Assembly: GCA_033964015.1 (NCBI GenBank)
Contig: CM066916.1
Coordinates: 14,486,501-14,550,500 of the forward strand
Reading direction: 5' to 3'
DNA: 64,000 bases
Source: Scolanthus callimorphus
Taxonomy: Eukaryota > Cnidaria > Anthozoa > Actiniaria > Edwardsiidae
Below are positions 24,101 to 31,269 of this stretch, piece after piece. Positions within the stretch are counted from its first letter, which is position 1. Each line of letters opens with the position of its first letter. Position numbers and translations under genes: made by a program. The notes under the pieces are model-generated. The model ran no database searches, was not told where the DNA came from, and saw only the letters and a list, made by a program, of their open reading frames with translations.

Positions 24101-27100
24101 GAAAAATGTGTATGGGGGAACGGAGTTTTGCAAATATATAAACACATATGGAAGAAACAAAGTAACATTTGTCCATGGATAACAGAAAATTGACAAAATG
24201 CATCCGAGAAACTACAAATTGACTCGGCAAGAGAAAAAGACACCACAACTCAGCAACGTTTTAGGAAACAACTCTGTTATAAAAAGGTAATGTGCTTAAA
24301 TGTGTTTTGAAAATATTAGAAGCGTGTCAAAACTTGCTAAGCCTTAATCTAATGTCCAAGGCTGGGCAAAACCAATTCAACATCTCATAATATAGTACCG
24401 AATAAAAACTCCACCACTTTTGGATTATATCAATTCAAGTATGTCCATTCGGTATGAGGCAGCCCCTGCGCTTTTTCGACAAAAACGTGAAAACGATTAA
24501 GAAGTTTGGTATAGCAAGATTTTTTAGGTTTCTTCATGTTTCATTCACCATCTTTTCGATACTCACCGTGTACGACAACCATTACGCCATTTTTCATTCA
24601 ATACGTTATGTACAATGCCATCAAGCAACTCGAGATGTTCTCTTGAATCCTGGTCAAATACACAAGAGATCGAAATACACGCTAAATATTCTTGCTTTTA
24701 CTTTCCACCACATATTTAGAATTTCACAATCCCTCATGACTGAATGGAGAAGGTATTCCCCGTTTTTACCTCGCAGTTGCTCTCTCTCTCTCTCCAGTCG
24801 AAAACGAGCACGTGTCCAGCATAGGTGCAAGTGATATTTACTGATTCGAAATAAAAGCTCCAGTGTAATGGCTTCCCAGATATGATTGGCATTCTATTTC
24901 CTTTCGTGTGGTATAGCTAGGTTTGTGGGAAAACTAGGTGGTCTGCGTCGGCGGGGACTTAAACATGGACAATAACAACCAAAGGTTAATTGAGATTTAT
25001 GTTAATCAAAGTGGAGAACTAGTGTTTGGCTGACGATCAAAAATCCAGCTCCGACAAAGGGCTAACGCAGAAGCACTAGCAAAACACTTGTTCTCGACGG
25101 CGTTTCTTTAACATTAATCCCTTTGGTTGTTATCGTTCACATTTCTTTTCGTACACGGCAGAGTATTTTGAAAGCTTCATGTGTTTGCATGAAACGTTTA
25201 AGATTTTTGGTAGACGCCAAGACCAACAATTAAAGCCTGATTGCTTTTTTATGTACTGAACGTTCGGATATATTATTGATTTACCTCATGAATAATCACA
25301 TTGATAGCAGATCGCTCGATGACTTGCCCTTCGTCGCCAACCTGATATTATTTAGAAAGAGAATAAATTAACGCCGTTAATTTCATACGGTATGAAATGT
25401 TTCTTCAGTCGAGATAAAGCCCAGCCACAGTAAATTCCTCATAACTTTTTACATCAGAATACTACTTCTGGAATTCCTTTTCAAAAATGTGTTGTGGAAC
25501 AGAATGCAAGCTAAATCAAATTGCACCGGTTTTTGGGTTGTCATATTCACCGTGAACATTGCTTTTGTACGGTCAAACCAGATCTTCCGTGTTTTCATAG
25601 ATGTTTTACCACACTAGACCCATTGCCCAAGTTCTTACATGGTCGAAATGGTTTGTTTGGTCTCGCTCTGGGTGTGGTTGAATTCATAAACTGCCGTGAT
25701 TTTACCCTGGGAACCATTTCTCGACAACTCACTTGAGCGTGAACGTAAGTGAGACGAGAACCCTCGCTTCATTTGTCGTTTGAGCCAAGGGTACTGTGAA
25801 TGGCGCGCATGGAGCCAACGTTTTGCCTGTTACCCATTCAGAATGGAATTGTTTGGGGCAACAGCGGGACAGCTCTCTTTATAAGTACATGTAACATTGT
25901 GGAGTTTGTGTTTTGCAAGGACTCATAGAAGTCTGAGAGCGACCTGACCAAAAAATGGTTGAGATCTTTATTTTCACTATAGCTAGTTTCCTCTTTTTTG
26001 AGCGTTCTCGTATTTTTCTGTTCTATAACTTGTCTTTCTGTTGCTTGAATAAAAGTTTGGACGAGCAAGAATTTCGTTTTGTAAAGTTATTGCAAAAACA
26101 CTGTACTTTTTGTTGAGTCAAATCATCACTTCCCCGACGTTTACATCCTTTTTTCTCAAAATCTAATTTTGCCCAAAATTTCGATATTTCTTATTGGTCA
26201 CCGGGGGCCGCCACTAGAAGAGTGGGCATACAAAGACAGAGAATCTCGAAACCATTTTGGGTCCTTCAGAGCAGTTCAGCTCATCCCGAAAGCTGCAATG
26301 TACTAAAGTAAAGGATTTTAAAGGCCCGTTCACACTACCAATTCTTGCTGCTGATGTAAACTATGTGCGACTCGGCGCGACCGACCGCATTTTTTTGTCG
26401 CGCGAATGTCGCGGAGATTTCAAACGTGTCAGAAACCCTTTGCAACATGATGCGATTTGAAGAAAAGAGAGCACAGAAATCGCACCGGACTTGCATCTCG
26501 TTTACACTAGAGAGTTGGAATTGCGGCAAATGCAACAAAAATCGCAAGTGTAAACAGGCCTTAAAAAGAGGTGTTTGGAAAGTTAAATACACACCAAAAA
26601 TAGACTCACTCGGTGCCTCCTCATTGCATTCATGTGGTAAAACGACTATTGTTCAACATGATACACAAGTGTTTACACCTAATTCAGAAAAGGTTGCTTT
26701 GGTTATTGGTCATTGAACTTCTTTGTTTCGTGGTCACTGAAGCAAAGAATTCCATCTTTTCGCACTACAATTGAAAGACCAAAGACCAAACGCCAAAGCA
26801 ACCTTTTTTGAATTAGGTGTATATGTCCATAAACCATGTTTATCTGGCCTGACCAGAGCCTTACCGTATCAATTTCATACAAAGGAAATGCTGCACACGT
26901 TACACCGCCATATTCCCAGAATACTTCTCGTTTTTTGTTAATTATGTAGTGGAACATCTGTGGAGGAAACAACTGAATATTGCAGAGCAAAATCATAACA
27001 CCAACGACACATGAAGTAATATGGCTTAGTCTGCCGGTTGGCATGCTAAATGTTTCTTGTGGTGTTACATTTTTCAGCCAATAAAAAACTCTGCCTCGTA

Positions 27101-30100
27101 CCCAGGCGTCTCAGGTGTGTCAAAAAAGGGCAAAACCCCGCGGCAATCCACGAAGGCTAATGCGCTGCTGCAAAGGACCGCCTTCCCATGATGCCTTTCG
27201 CACTAGCTTGCTCCCAGTCGCTCTCGCCTCAAAAATTGCAAGAACGCGCCTGAGTCCAAACACACTTGGGACTCCCTCTTTTCTTGAGTTCCTTCAACCA
27301 TTTGGAATTCAAACTATGAATCTCAGCTTATCAATGGGTGTGTTTGAAAGACAAAAAAATCATTACCTCCTTTCGTGCCAATTTGGCAGCTAGTGTTAAT
27401 GGAATGTAGCCTTGATTGTTTCGGATGTTCAAATTTATCCCATTGGCACATTCACTGCAAAGACAGTCAGTGCCATATTCCAACAACAAATCATACATAT
27501 CCTGAAAAAAAAGAGGAAAGTTAAAGTAATATATAATATGTTTCAAAAAAGGCTTGTACAGTTAGGAATTAGGAGTATAAGGAATTGTTGTTGTTAATGG
27601 ATGAATTGTAAATACCTGTCTATCATGAATCACACACATATGCATGACTGTGTTGCCATTAGTATCCTGTTTGTTGGGGCATGCCTTGCGACGAAGTAGA
27701 TATCTAACTGTGTCTGTCTGCCCTAAACTGGCAGCAAAAGATAAAGGGTACTCTCCCCAGTATGTGTTGCTAGAAAAAGAGATAAAGATTAGCAACTGTA
27801 ACTAACCAACCAGGGTTCTTGCACAGGGTGGGGTGGGGTGGGGGGGGGAATTTACTCCCTGATATGGGGTATACAGGTATGTGACACAATATAGGGTATG
27901 GTTTTTGGGCTCCTGAGGTCTGCCGTAGGGTATCATTTTTTGCTTTGTTTGGTCTACAGTAGGGCATGTATTTCAGTACAGGCTACCCTACAAACAAATT
28001 TTGATCAAAGATGTGCTGCATTTAGTGATAAACCTCAATTAACCTTCACATGATTAATAACATTCCACTTTGATTGTGATGAACTGGACCACCCTGGTGA
28101 CTAACTTTATGTCTGCAGTACGGTATACAATTTTAACTGTACCATAGGTCTATGGTAGGGTATATAAATCGAGGTTCTTGCAGAGCTATCCTCTGCAACC
28201 AGTGTTGGTCCTATTGGACTTGGAATGATGACATTCATTGATGACTGCCAATTGGGCCCTTTGGATGACAGAGCATTGCTACATAATTGCATTGCCACAC
28301 AAAAATGGATTGAGTCACTCCAGGGAGGTGGCAAATATACACATATCATCAGGAAACATTACTTCCAACCTTAATAATGGATACAAACAGGGTATGGCCC
28401 ATAGCAAATTTACCCAAAAGAGATGGGAAATTAGGTTTGGTCAAAGACATTTTAACCCTAAGAGGTGCATGTAGTAAATAAGGCATACAAAATAACTACA
28501 GAAGGCTACCACGTTAGCATATGACACCATAAGGGATACCGGTAGTACTGGTAGCTCTTTGGATAACTGACATCCCTGAAAGAAGCATTTGACTGAAAAT
28601 TATATTCAATGATCACCCCCATATATTTTCAGGGGTATTCCCCCCTCCTTCAGGATCTATACAGTACCTTGAACTCCTGTAGTCAGTCTCAGGGGATAAC
28701 ACCACATCCTCTATGTTTTCATCATCTTGTCTTGAGGACTTCTGATCTTCAGGACAAAAGAAAGCCCCACACGCCCTTTCGTGGATGTTGATGCCATTCC
28801 TACACAGGAAGTGCACCATTGCAAGTTCTTCATTGACAATTGCCATATGCAGACAATTTTCACCTAGAAAGAGAGATGAATTTTCGAGAGGGTTAAGATG
28901 TTATTGTCCATGCAAATACTAGGTACATGTATGTGTTGTAATGCAGAGTCGAACATTTCTTATTGATAACTGTGCACTATAAATGCAATGTGTGGTTCCA
29001 GAAATTATCCATACCCCCTACGGAAGGGCAATGGAAATTCCGGAGGGGTGGGGTGGTCGATTTACCTGATCATTTCCATACAAATACTGTATTTTTCCTT
29101 GGAAATTCCAGAGGGGTGGGGGTGGGGGGCACTTTTCAACACCCTTCTGTGGAGGGGGTAAGGATATTTTCTGGAACCACACAATATATTATTATTATTA
29201 TACTGTATTTTTCCTTTGCAAATTCCAGAGGAGTGTGGGTGGGGGGGGGGGGGGGGGGGGGGTTAAGTGCATTCCCTCCATGGTGGGGGAATGGATTTTT
29301 TCTGGAATTGCACATTGACTGCAGTTAGACTCTGAAATCATTATCATTTTCTTGAATGCCTGTTTTGCATTTTGTTCTAGCTATCATGCAGCTCAGTGTG
29401 ACATAATGTTGATTTTCACTCTGTTTATATATGAAAGCTTATAAGTTTAAAGGTGACGAATCAAGAGTGGGACTTGGCTCCTCTAGCCATTACTGCGGTT
29501 TTCGTAATTCTGCGAACTCTCGCTAACGATTTCCAACCGTAAAACCGCCTTCTGGCTTCCGTCAATCAAAGCCCTGAGTCTTTTCGTCGTTACTCTTTGT
29601 GCTTTTTGATTGGCCAGCGCCTAAGCAGTGCTAAAATGGCTTCCTGTCCTGATTGACGGAAGCCAGAAGGCGGTTTTACGGTTGGAAATCGTTAGCGAGA
29701 GTTCGCAGAATAACGAAAACCGCAGTAAATGTAGGGGAGAATTTGAAAACTTGATGTGCAAATTTCTGTACAAAAGCCCTCCACTGGTACAAGTAACCCT
29801 CTCAGCCTTTGTGTATACAAATACAGCAGCTAAAGCAGTTGTCCTCCACATACCATAATACTCATCACTAATGTAAATATCGTTCACAAGTTTGGGGTAA
29901 GCTTTTATCAAGTGTTTTGCCAGCTCAAAGTGTGCCCTGGTTGCATTCAGGAAGCACAAATGGAGTAGCGTCTCTCCTACTGCTCCCAGCTGATCTACCT
30001 TCCAACAGAAGTATCGGTATTGGGGTTTTCTTCTTCTGTTGGTTAAAAAATAAAAGACACATAAAGATCTGGGGTTAATGCCAGTTTATGAATTAGGTCT

Positions 30101-31022
30101 AAGGTGACTGTCATGGTTAGAAATCAAGTACCATCTATACATACTTATGAAATTTTTGGAATTTGATACACAATATAATTATAAAAATGTTTACAAACAC
30201 TCAACAATGTTGTGTAACAGGGACATAGAAGCCTGCGGGGATGGGGGGAAGTCAACAGGGGCAGACAACAACAATTCTTGCTAGTGCTGTTATCTGTTAT
30301 GCAAGTAAAAAAGGAGCTAAAACAATTTTTTGTGGGTGAATTTGTATCTATTTCAGCCCCCCCCCCCCCCCCCCCTGAGCAATATTAGACATGAGCATGC
30401 TAGGCATGAGCCACCTTAACAATTAATCCATTTATATGAATCTGAAAATTTGTTGTGGGTGAATTTGTATCTATTTTAGCTAACCCACCCGAGCACGTTA
30501 GACACGAGCGTGTTAGGCATGAGCCACCTTAACAATTAATCCATAATATAGAGAACAATAACGAATAAACATTCCTGACAGATCCAGAACATCCAGTCAG
30601 CTTAGAAGATTACCTGACAATTCAGGTCCATAACTAGCGTTTATGAGAGCCAGTCTACTTCCTCTCACGTTGACGTCAGAACTGTGAATTCGTCTCTTGT
30701 CAACTCCAGTGGGACAGCATGACGTCGGTCGTGTTCGCTTGGAGTTTGTGTTCGTCTCTCTTGAAGAGCCCCGCTTATTAACAAGAAAACTAATAGGAAC
30801 ATTTTTCCCTTCGCCATCATTATACAAGTACGGTTTCAAGCCAGCTATAATGCTGTTTAATTCAGTGAAATCTCTCGTTGCTTGAGCCTTTCTAAAAGCT
30901 ACAATTAGCCTTCCGCCATTTTTTACGTCTAAAAGTTCATACAACTTGTGAGATGTATTCTCCGTTTGTTGAATAACATCCTTTCCAACTCCCGTGGTAC
31001 CACTGGAGTTTTTGTTGCCCAT
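137..31022 (-). CDS. TRPV-family cation channel, about 720 residues (multi-exon)
   Basis: This is a transient receptor potential channel of the vanilloid subfamily, a tetrameric plasma-membrane or ciliary cation channel. Exons, in order of transcription: 30614-31022, 29854-29994, 28668-28863, 27616-27769, 27367-27501, 26865-26957, 25285-25341, 24567-24649, 23823-23898, 23101-23256, 3377-3483, 2462-2613, 2248-2357, 1487-1566, 1305-1358, 521-637, and a tentative last exon 137-184. Phases agree at every junction except 3377 to 2613, where one base is unaccounted for. Family signatures include [19 protein letters not shown] and [20 protein letters not shown] in the ankyrin and linker region, EHLELLDGI before S1, [16 protein letters not shown] at S4-S5, filter MSLGEFG, and S6 with [11 protein letters not shown] followed by a TRP-helix Trp in EKEWTRQ. 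Ankyrin repeats span about residues 150-345 and the channel about 424-707. The intron between 3483 and 23101 is 19.6 kb. Nanchung-like and Inactive-like subtypes cannot be separated by eye. The extreme C terminus is uncertain. Confidence 0.93.
185..520. other. TRPV intron, no further feature
   Basis: I see no coding sequence other than the tentative terminal exon at 137-184, and no repeat. Confidence 0.5.
521..1566 (-). CDS. TRPV exons 14-16, pore and S6
   Basis: Exon 1487-1566 encodes the short turret [11 protein letters not shown], the pore helix [10 protein letters not shown] and the filter SLGEFG. Exon 1305-1358, only 54 bases and phase 0-0, encodes [18 protein letters not shown], the outer loop between filter and S6. 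Exon 521-637 encodes S6, [20 protein letters not shown], then MMGNTY and the start of the TRP helix, [10 protein letters not shown]. The acidic residue in GEF is the expected filter charge. A candidate terminal exon at 137-184 would add [15 protein letters not shown] and a stop; its acceptor is weak, so the true C terminus may lie off the left edge. Confidence 0.92.
769..1017. mobile_element. 249-bp MITE in the TRPV intron before S6
   Basis: Ends GGTTCTCACTGGAACGCAAG and the complement. The interior repeats GCAAGCGCAAG many times in both directions. Confidence 0.85.
1133..1280. mobile_element. MITE, AAGGTTGCTTTGG family, copy 1
   Basis: Inverted ends AAAAAGGTTGCTTTGG and CCAAAGCAACCTTTT plus a flanking ACCTAATT motif. 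A second copy in the opposite direction is at 26673-26824. A related end lies at 23313 with a possible partner at 23765. Confidence 0.8.
1812..2240. repeat. Minisatellite, 53-bp unit, 8 copies
   Basis: Unit GGACGCCCACCACTAGGTGA, TGGAGGCTCCTGTTGATGGG, CTCCCTGTGCTTC. It starts within 10 bases of the donor of TRPV exon 2248-2357, on the intron side. Confidence 0.92.
2248..3483 (-). CDS. TRPV exons 11-13, S2 to S5
   Basis: Exon 3377-3483 encodes [20 protein letters not shown] then [16 protein letters not shown] (S2 and the cytoplasmic turn). Exon 2462-2613 encodes [20 protein letters not shown] and [19 protein letters not shown] (S3 and S4). Exon 2248-2357 encodes [19 protein letters not shown] and [17 protein letters not shown] (S4-S5 linker and S5). 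The first exon ends in phase 2 but the second reads from phase 0; its other frames contain stops. A tiny exon in 2614-3376, an unseen splice choice or a one-base sequence difference is needed there. Confidence 0.88.
2820..2919. mobile_element. MITE, TATAGAGCGG family, second copy
   Basis: Begins TATAGAGCGGATTTTAGGTG and ends with inverted ACAGTCATATGAAATCT. It lies in the TRPV intron between 2613 and 3377, the same intron with the unresolved exon phase. Confidence 0.6.
3484..5167. other. TRPV intron outside the palindrome
   Basis: No exon found. One 32-bp block, ACAGTCCGGTTCATTACCAG with TTTTGGTAATAT (4027-4060), recurs inverted at 22432-22465, just outside the other end of the palindrome. 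Confidence 0.55.
5228..5472. mobile_element. Short inverted-repeat element in the left arm
   Basis: The ends are nearly perfect inverted repeats of more than 25 bp (GGGCAATTCCAGAAAATAAA and its complement). The right palindrome arm lacks it. No coding capacity; the inside is C-rich with several CCCCCC runs. Confidence 0.8.
5626..6960. mobile_element. 1.3-kb non-autonomous inverted-repeat element
   Basis: Ends read TTGGGTTTCAATCACGTGAC and, inverted, GTGACGTCATATGAAACCCAA, flanked by AATTC on both sides. The right arm has a single AATTC with no insert at the matching point, which is an empty site. No coding frame is recognisable. Confidence 0.75.
7662..7768. mobile_element. 107-bp MITE, TATAGAGCGG family
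   Basis: Terminal inverted repeats TATAGAGCGG...ATATGACTGTA and TACAGTCACCTGAAATCCGC. A relative lies at 2820-2919 in the intron before TRPV exon 12's neighbour, and TAGAGCGGA-like ends recur near 62064 and 62262. Confidence 0.7.
9230..9698. mobile_element. 469-bp MITE inserted in the left arm
   Basis: The 22-bp ends CAATAGCGCTGCGCACAGAT.. and their complement are perfect. The right arm lacks this element, giving a natural empty site near 14315-14325. No open frame of note. Confidence 0.8.
9862..10810. mobile_element. 949-bp inverted-repeat element inserted in the left arm
   Basis: Ends GTGGACCATTAGAAATTGGG and the complement at 10750-10810, both followed inward by GGGGTGGCAATT and A/T-rich tracts. 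Absent from the right arm. Interior frames are short. Confidence 0.75.
10815..11401. repeat. Minisatellite, about 45-bp unit, left array
   Basis: Degenerate tandem units of the form GTAGTAGATAGACGCTGAGA, AAACGCGACTTAGCAACAAC, AAGC, repeated about a dozen times. The same unit occurs in reverse complement at 12412-12600 and 13715-14170. Confidence 0.85.
11402..11878 (+). mobile_element. LTR of an LTR retrotransposon
   Basis: A 477-bp segment that begins TGTGAGATG and ends CCTGTTACA, the TG...CA rule. A TATA-like CATAAAAGG lies near 11671. It is followed two bases later by TGGTGCCAGAAATAGAAT, which looks like a tRNA primer-binding site. No second LTR was found, so the element is broken. Confidence 0.65.
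11881..12410 (+). pseudogene. Retrotransposon leader and gag-like relic
   Basis: After the primer-binding site, an ATG at 11950 opens [20 protein letters not shown], a short helical start as in many gag proteins, then meets a TAG after 21 codons. Further frames up to 12410 are broken. A decayed relic, described as it stands. Confidence 0.45.
12412..14170. repeat. Minisatellite, same unit inverted, right arrays
   Basis: Units read TCGCGTTTTCTCAGCGTCTA, TCTACTACCCTCGTTGCTGC, TCAG. They occupy 12412-12600 and 13715-14170. The densest stretch, 13840-14130, stays open in several frames only because it is repetitive. Confidence 0.85.
12590..12855 (-). pseudogene. Ty3/gypsy-type pol relic (RT C-terminal region)
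   Basis: The minus strand reads [20 protein letters not shown] and, in another frame, [17 protein letters not shown], both typical of the reverse transcriptase-RNase H junction of Ty3/gypsy elements. The two parts are in different frames, so it is broken. It is opposite in direction to the neighbouring LTR, so it may come from another element. Confidence 0.75.
15194..15294. repeat. Short hairpin palindrome
   Basis: GTTTACAAAACGAGCT.., TGTTTTATCAGCAGATAGAA and the complement meet around GAGGCGAAGCCGAG. Could extrude as a cruciform or form a hairpin in RNA. Confidence 0.8.
16311..16351. repeat. 41-bp near-perfect palindrome
   Basis: TCTGATATAGAACTC and its complement around a TGACGTCA core, which is also a CRE-like site. 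Confidence 0.8.
16629..17258. repeat. Tandem duplication, about 310-bp unit
   Basis: Two almost identical copies (16629-16937 and 16938-17258) run from GGTCTCCAAAAGTTCTCCAA to GTTTATTGAGTCTGCAAATG. Each contains a poly-C tract of 22 or more bases. Relatives of the inner part lie at 28085-28180 in inverted orientation. Confidence 0.9.
18583..19125. repeat. Minisatellite, 49-bp unit, about 10 copies
   Basis: Unit CCTTCCACGCACTACGCGCG, AAGTCTGCGTATGATAGATA, AATAGATAA. Copies differ at one or two bases (GAAGTC or GGAGTC). Confidence 0.93.
19126..19790. repeat. Related diverged array, about 60- to 67-bp units
   Basis: Units keep CCTTCCACGCACCGAGTGCG and GAGTCTTTGCGCACACAAT but replace the GATAGATAAATAGATAA tail with a TATCACTTTTATGATAA-type tail. 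The CGCACCGAGTGCG core is self-complementary. Confidence 0.88.
21373..21799. mobile_element. 427-bp PIF/Harbinger-type MITE
   Basis: Ends TGCACTAGTCATTTGCTTCC and the complement, about 45 bp long, flanked by the 3-bp duplication TAA. A TWA duplication is characteristic of PIF/Harbinger. The left palindrome arm (7235-7245) holds the empty site. Confidence 0.8.
22779..22977. mobile_element. MITE with CCTCGTCCCCAGGG ends
   Basis: Inverted ends AACCTCGTCCCCAGGGTCTT and AAGACCCTGGGGACGAGGTT. A second inner inverted repeat, CCTGGGGGAGGCTGAGTCAC, lies within. No coding capacity. Confidence 0.85.
23101..23256 (-). CDS. TRPV exon 10, extended extracellular S1-S2 loop
   Basis: A 156-base exon, 52 codons, phase 0-0, fitting exactly between the S1 exon and the S2 exon. 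It begins [20 protein letters not shown] and ends LVYTSSDQQ. It contains four N-glycosylation sequons (NVT, NGT, NWT, NMT) and three Cys (one near the N end, then CNPC). By position it should face outward between S1 and S2. In vertebrate TRPV1 this loop is roughly 20 residues, so this one is long. The exon call rests on clean acceptor (ATCAG) and donor (CAACAG|GTTTG) sites and matching phase; the fold is unknown. Confidence 0.8.
23823..23898 (-). CDS. TRPV exon 9, S1 segment
   Basis: A 76-base exon in phase 2-0. It encodes [20 protein letters not shown] followed by LRPVK, the first membrane segment with the Y-L/R-RP motif that ends S1 in TRPV channels. It is joined to 24567-24649 by completing an Arg codon. 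Confidence 0.9.
24567..26957 (-). CDS. TRPV linker exons 6-8
   Basis: Three exons (26865-26957, 25285-25341, 24567-24649) join the ankyrin block to S1. Exon 6 gives [20 protein letters not shown], the conserved TRPV linker signature. Exon 7 is only 19 codons ([19 protein letters not shown]). Exon 8 gives [12 protein letters not shown] followed by [11 protein letters not shown], the pre-S1 helix. The last two exons are too short to stand out as open frames and were found by matching splice sites and phases (0-0, 0-0 and 0-2). Confidence 0.88.
24779..24796. repeat. (TC)n microsatellite
   Basis: A short CTCTCTCTCTCTCTCTCC tract in the TRPV intron between exons 7 and 8. Confidence 0.9.
26321..26564. 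mobile_element. MITE with AAGGCCyGTTyACACT ends
   Basis: Left end AAGGCCCGTTCACACTA and right end complement of AAGGCCTGTTTACACTTGCG. The same family forms the outer element at 38283-39954. Confidence 0.75.
26673..26824. mobile_element. MITE, AAGGTTGCTTTGG family, copy 2
   Basis: Inverted relative of 1133-1280, sharing AATTCAGAAAAGGTTGCTTT and the inner GTTTCGTGGTCACTGAAGCA. It lies within 41 bases of TRPV exon 26865-26957. Confidence 0.8.
27367..29994 (-). CDS. TRPV ankyrin-repeat exons 2-5
   Basis: Four exons (29854-29994, 28668-28863, 27616-27769, 27367-27501) encode the cytoplasmic ankyrin-repeat domain. Repeat hallmarks are [40 protein letters not shown], the finger-like insertion ending [43 protein letters not shown] and [18 protein letters not shown]. 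The phases run 1-1, 1-2, 2-0 and 0-0. Exon 2 must use the second of two candidate acceptors, the AG just before ATCAGCTG, because only that one restores the frame after exon 1. The introns hold a foldback element (29490-29729), GC-rich MITEs (28970-29312) and a 5' degenerate repeat (27830-28190). Confidence 0.93.
27830..28190. repeat. Degenerate repeat related to the 16.6-17.3 kb duplication
   Basis: GGACCACCCTGGTGACTAAC and the CATAGGTCTATGGTAGGGTA block match 16680-16760 in inverted orientation. Lies in a TRPV intron just beyond exon 27616-27769. Confidence 0.65.
28970..29312. mobile_element. GC-rich MITE pair, TTCCAGAAATTATCC type
   Basis: 28970-29180 starts GTGGTTCCAGAAATTATCCA and ends with inverted GGATATTTTCTGGAACCAC. 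A partial second copy follows to 29312 with a run of more than 20 G. Relatives at 41466-41640 and 51555-51730. Confidence 0.75.
29490..29729. mobile_element. 240-bp foldback element
   Basis: Arms of about 95 bp are almost perfect complements, from TTACTGCGGTTTTCGTAATT through TTCTGGCTTCCGTCAATCA. It sits in the TRPV intron between ankyrin exons 2 and 3. Confidence 0.9.
30329..30545. repeat. Tandem duplication of about 115 bp
   Basis: Two copies share GTGGGTGAATTTGTATCTAT and GGCATGAGCCACCTTAACAA. The first has a poly-C tract. Lies just 3' of TRPV exon 1. Confidence 0.8.
30614..31022 (-). CDS. TRPV exon 1, N terminus with MGxxxS start
   Basis: First coding exon, 409 bases, ending in phase 1 at donor CAG|GTAATC. 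The protein begins MGNKNSSG. Gly2 with Ser6 fits the N-myristoylation pattern MGxxxS/T. The exon then encodes a mostly hydrophilic stretch of about 136 residues, including a short helical segment [18 protein letters not shown] that leads toward the ankyrin block. The start is chosen because it is the first ATG of the open frame and lies 247 bases from the divergent TMEM128 start. Lipidation is inferred from the motif only. Confidence 0.85.
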
Positions 31023-31269
31023 TCTTCAATCTACTGGAAATCTGGGCGAAAAATAATTCCCTTTGAGCTGTAAGTGTAAGCATGAAAACAACATGATTGC
31101 CACTTACACATTTCGAATCGATTTTGTTGCTAAGCGGAAAGAACGAACGCTTTCCGAGTTCGAACGAAGATCGTCGGAATTTCTCCGAACGGAGCCGGAG
31201 TGCGGAGTGGCACTTTTGGTATACCTTAATACACAGGATACCCGACAAACAGGACATTTTCAATCCAAG
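31023..31269. promoter_or_regulatory. Divergent TRPV / TMEM128 promoter region
   Basis: Only 247 bases separate the two start codons, which point away from each other, so the promoters of both genes should lie here or inside the first exons. I see no obvious TATA box. The shared-promoter idea is inferred from layout alone. Confidence 0.5.
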
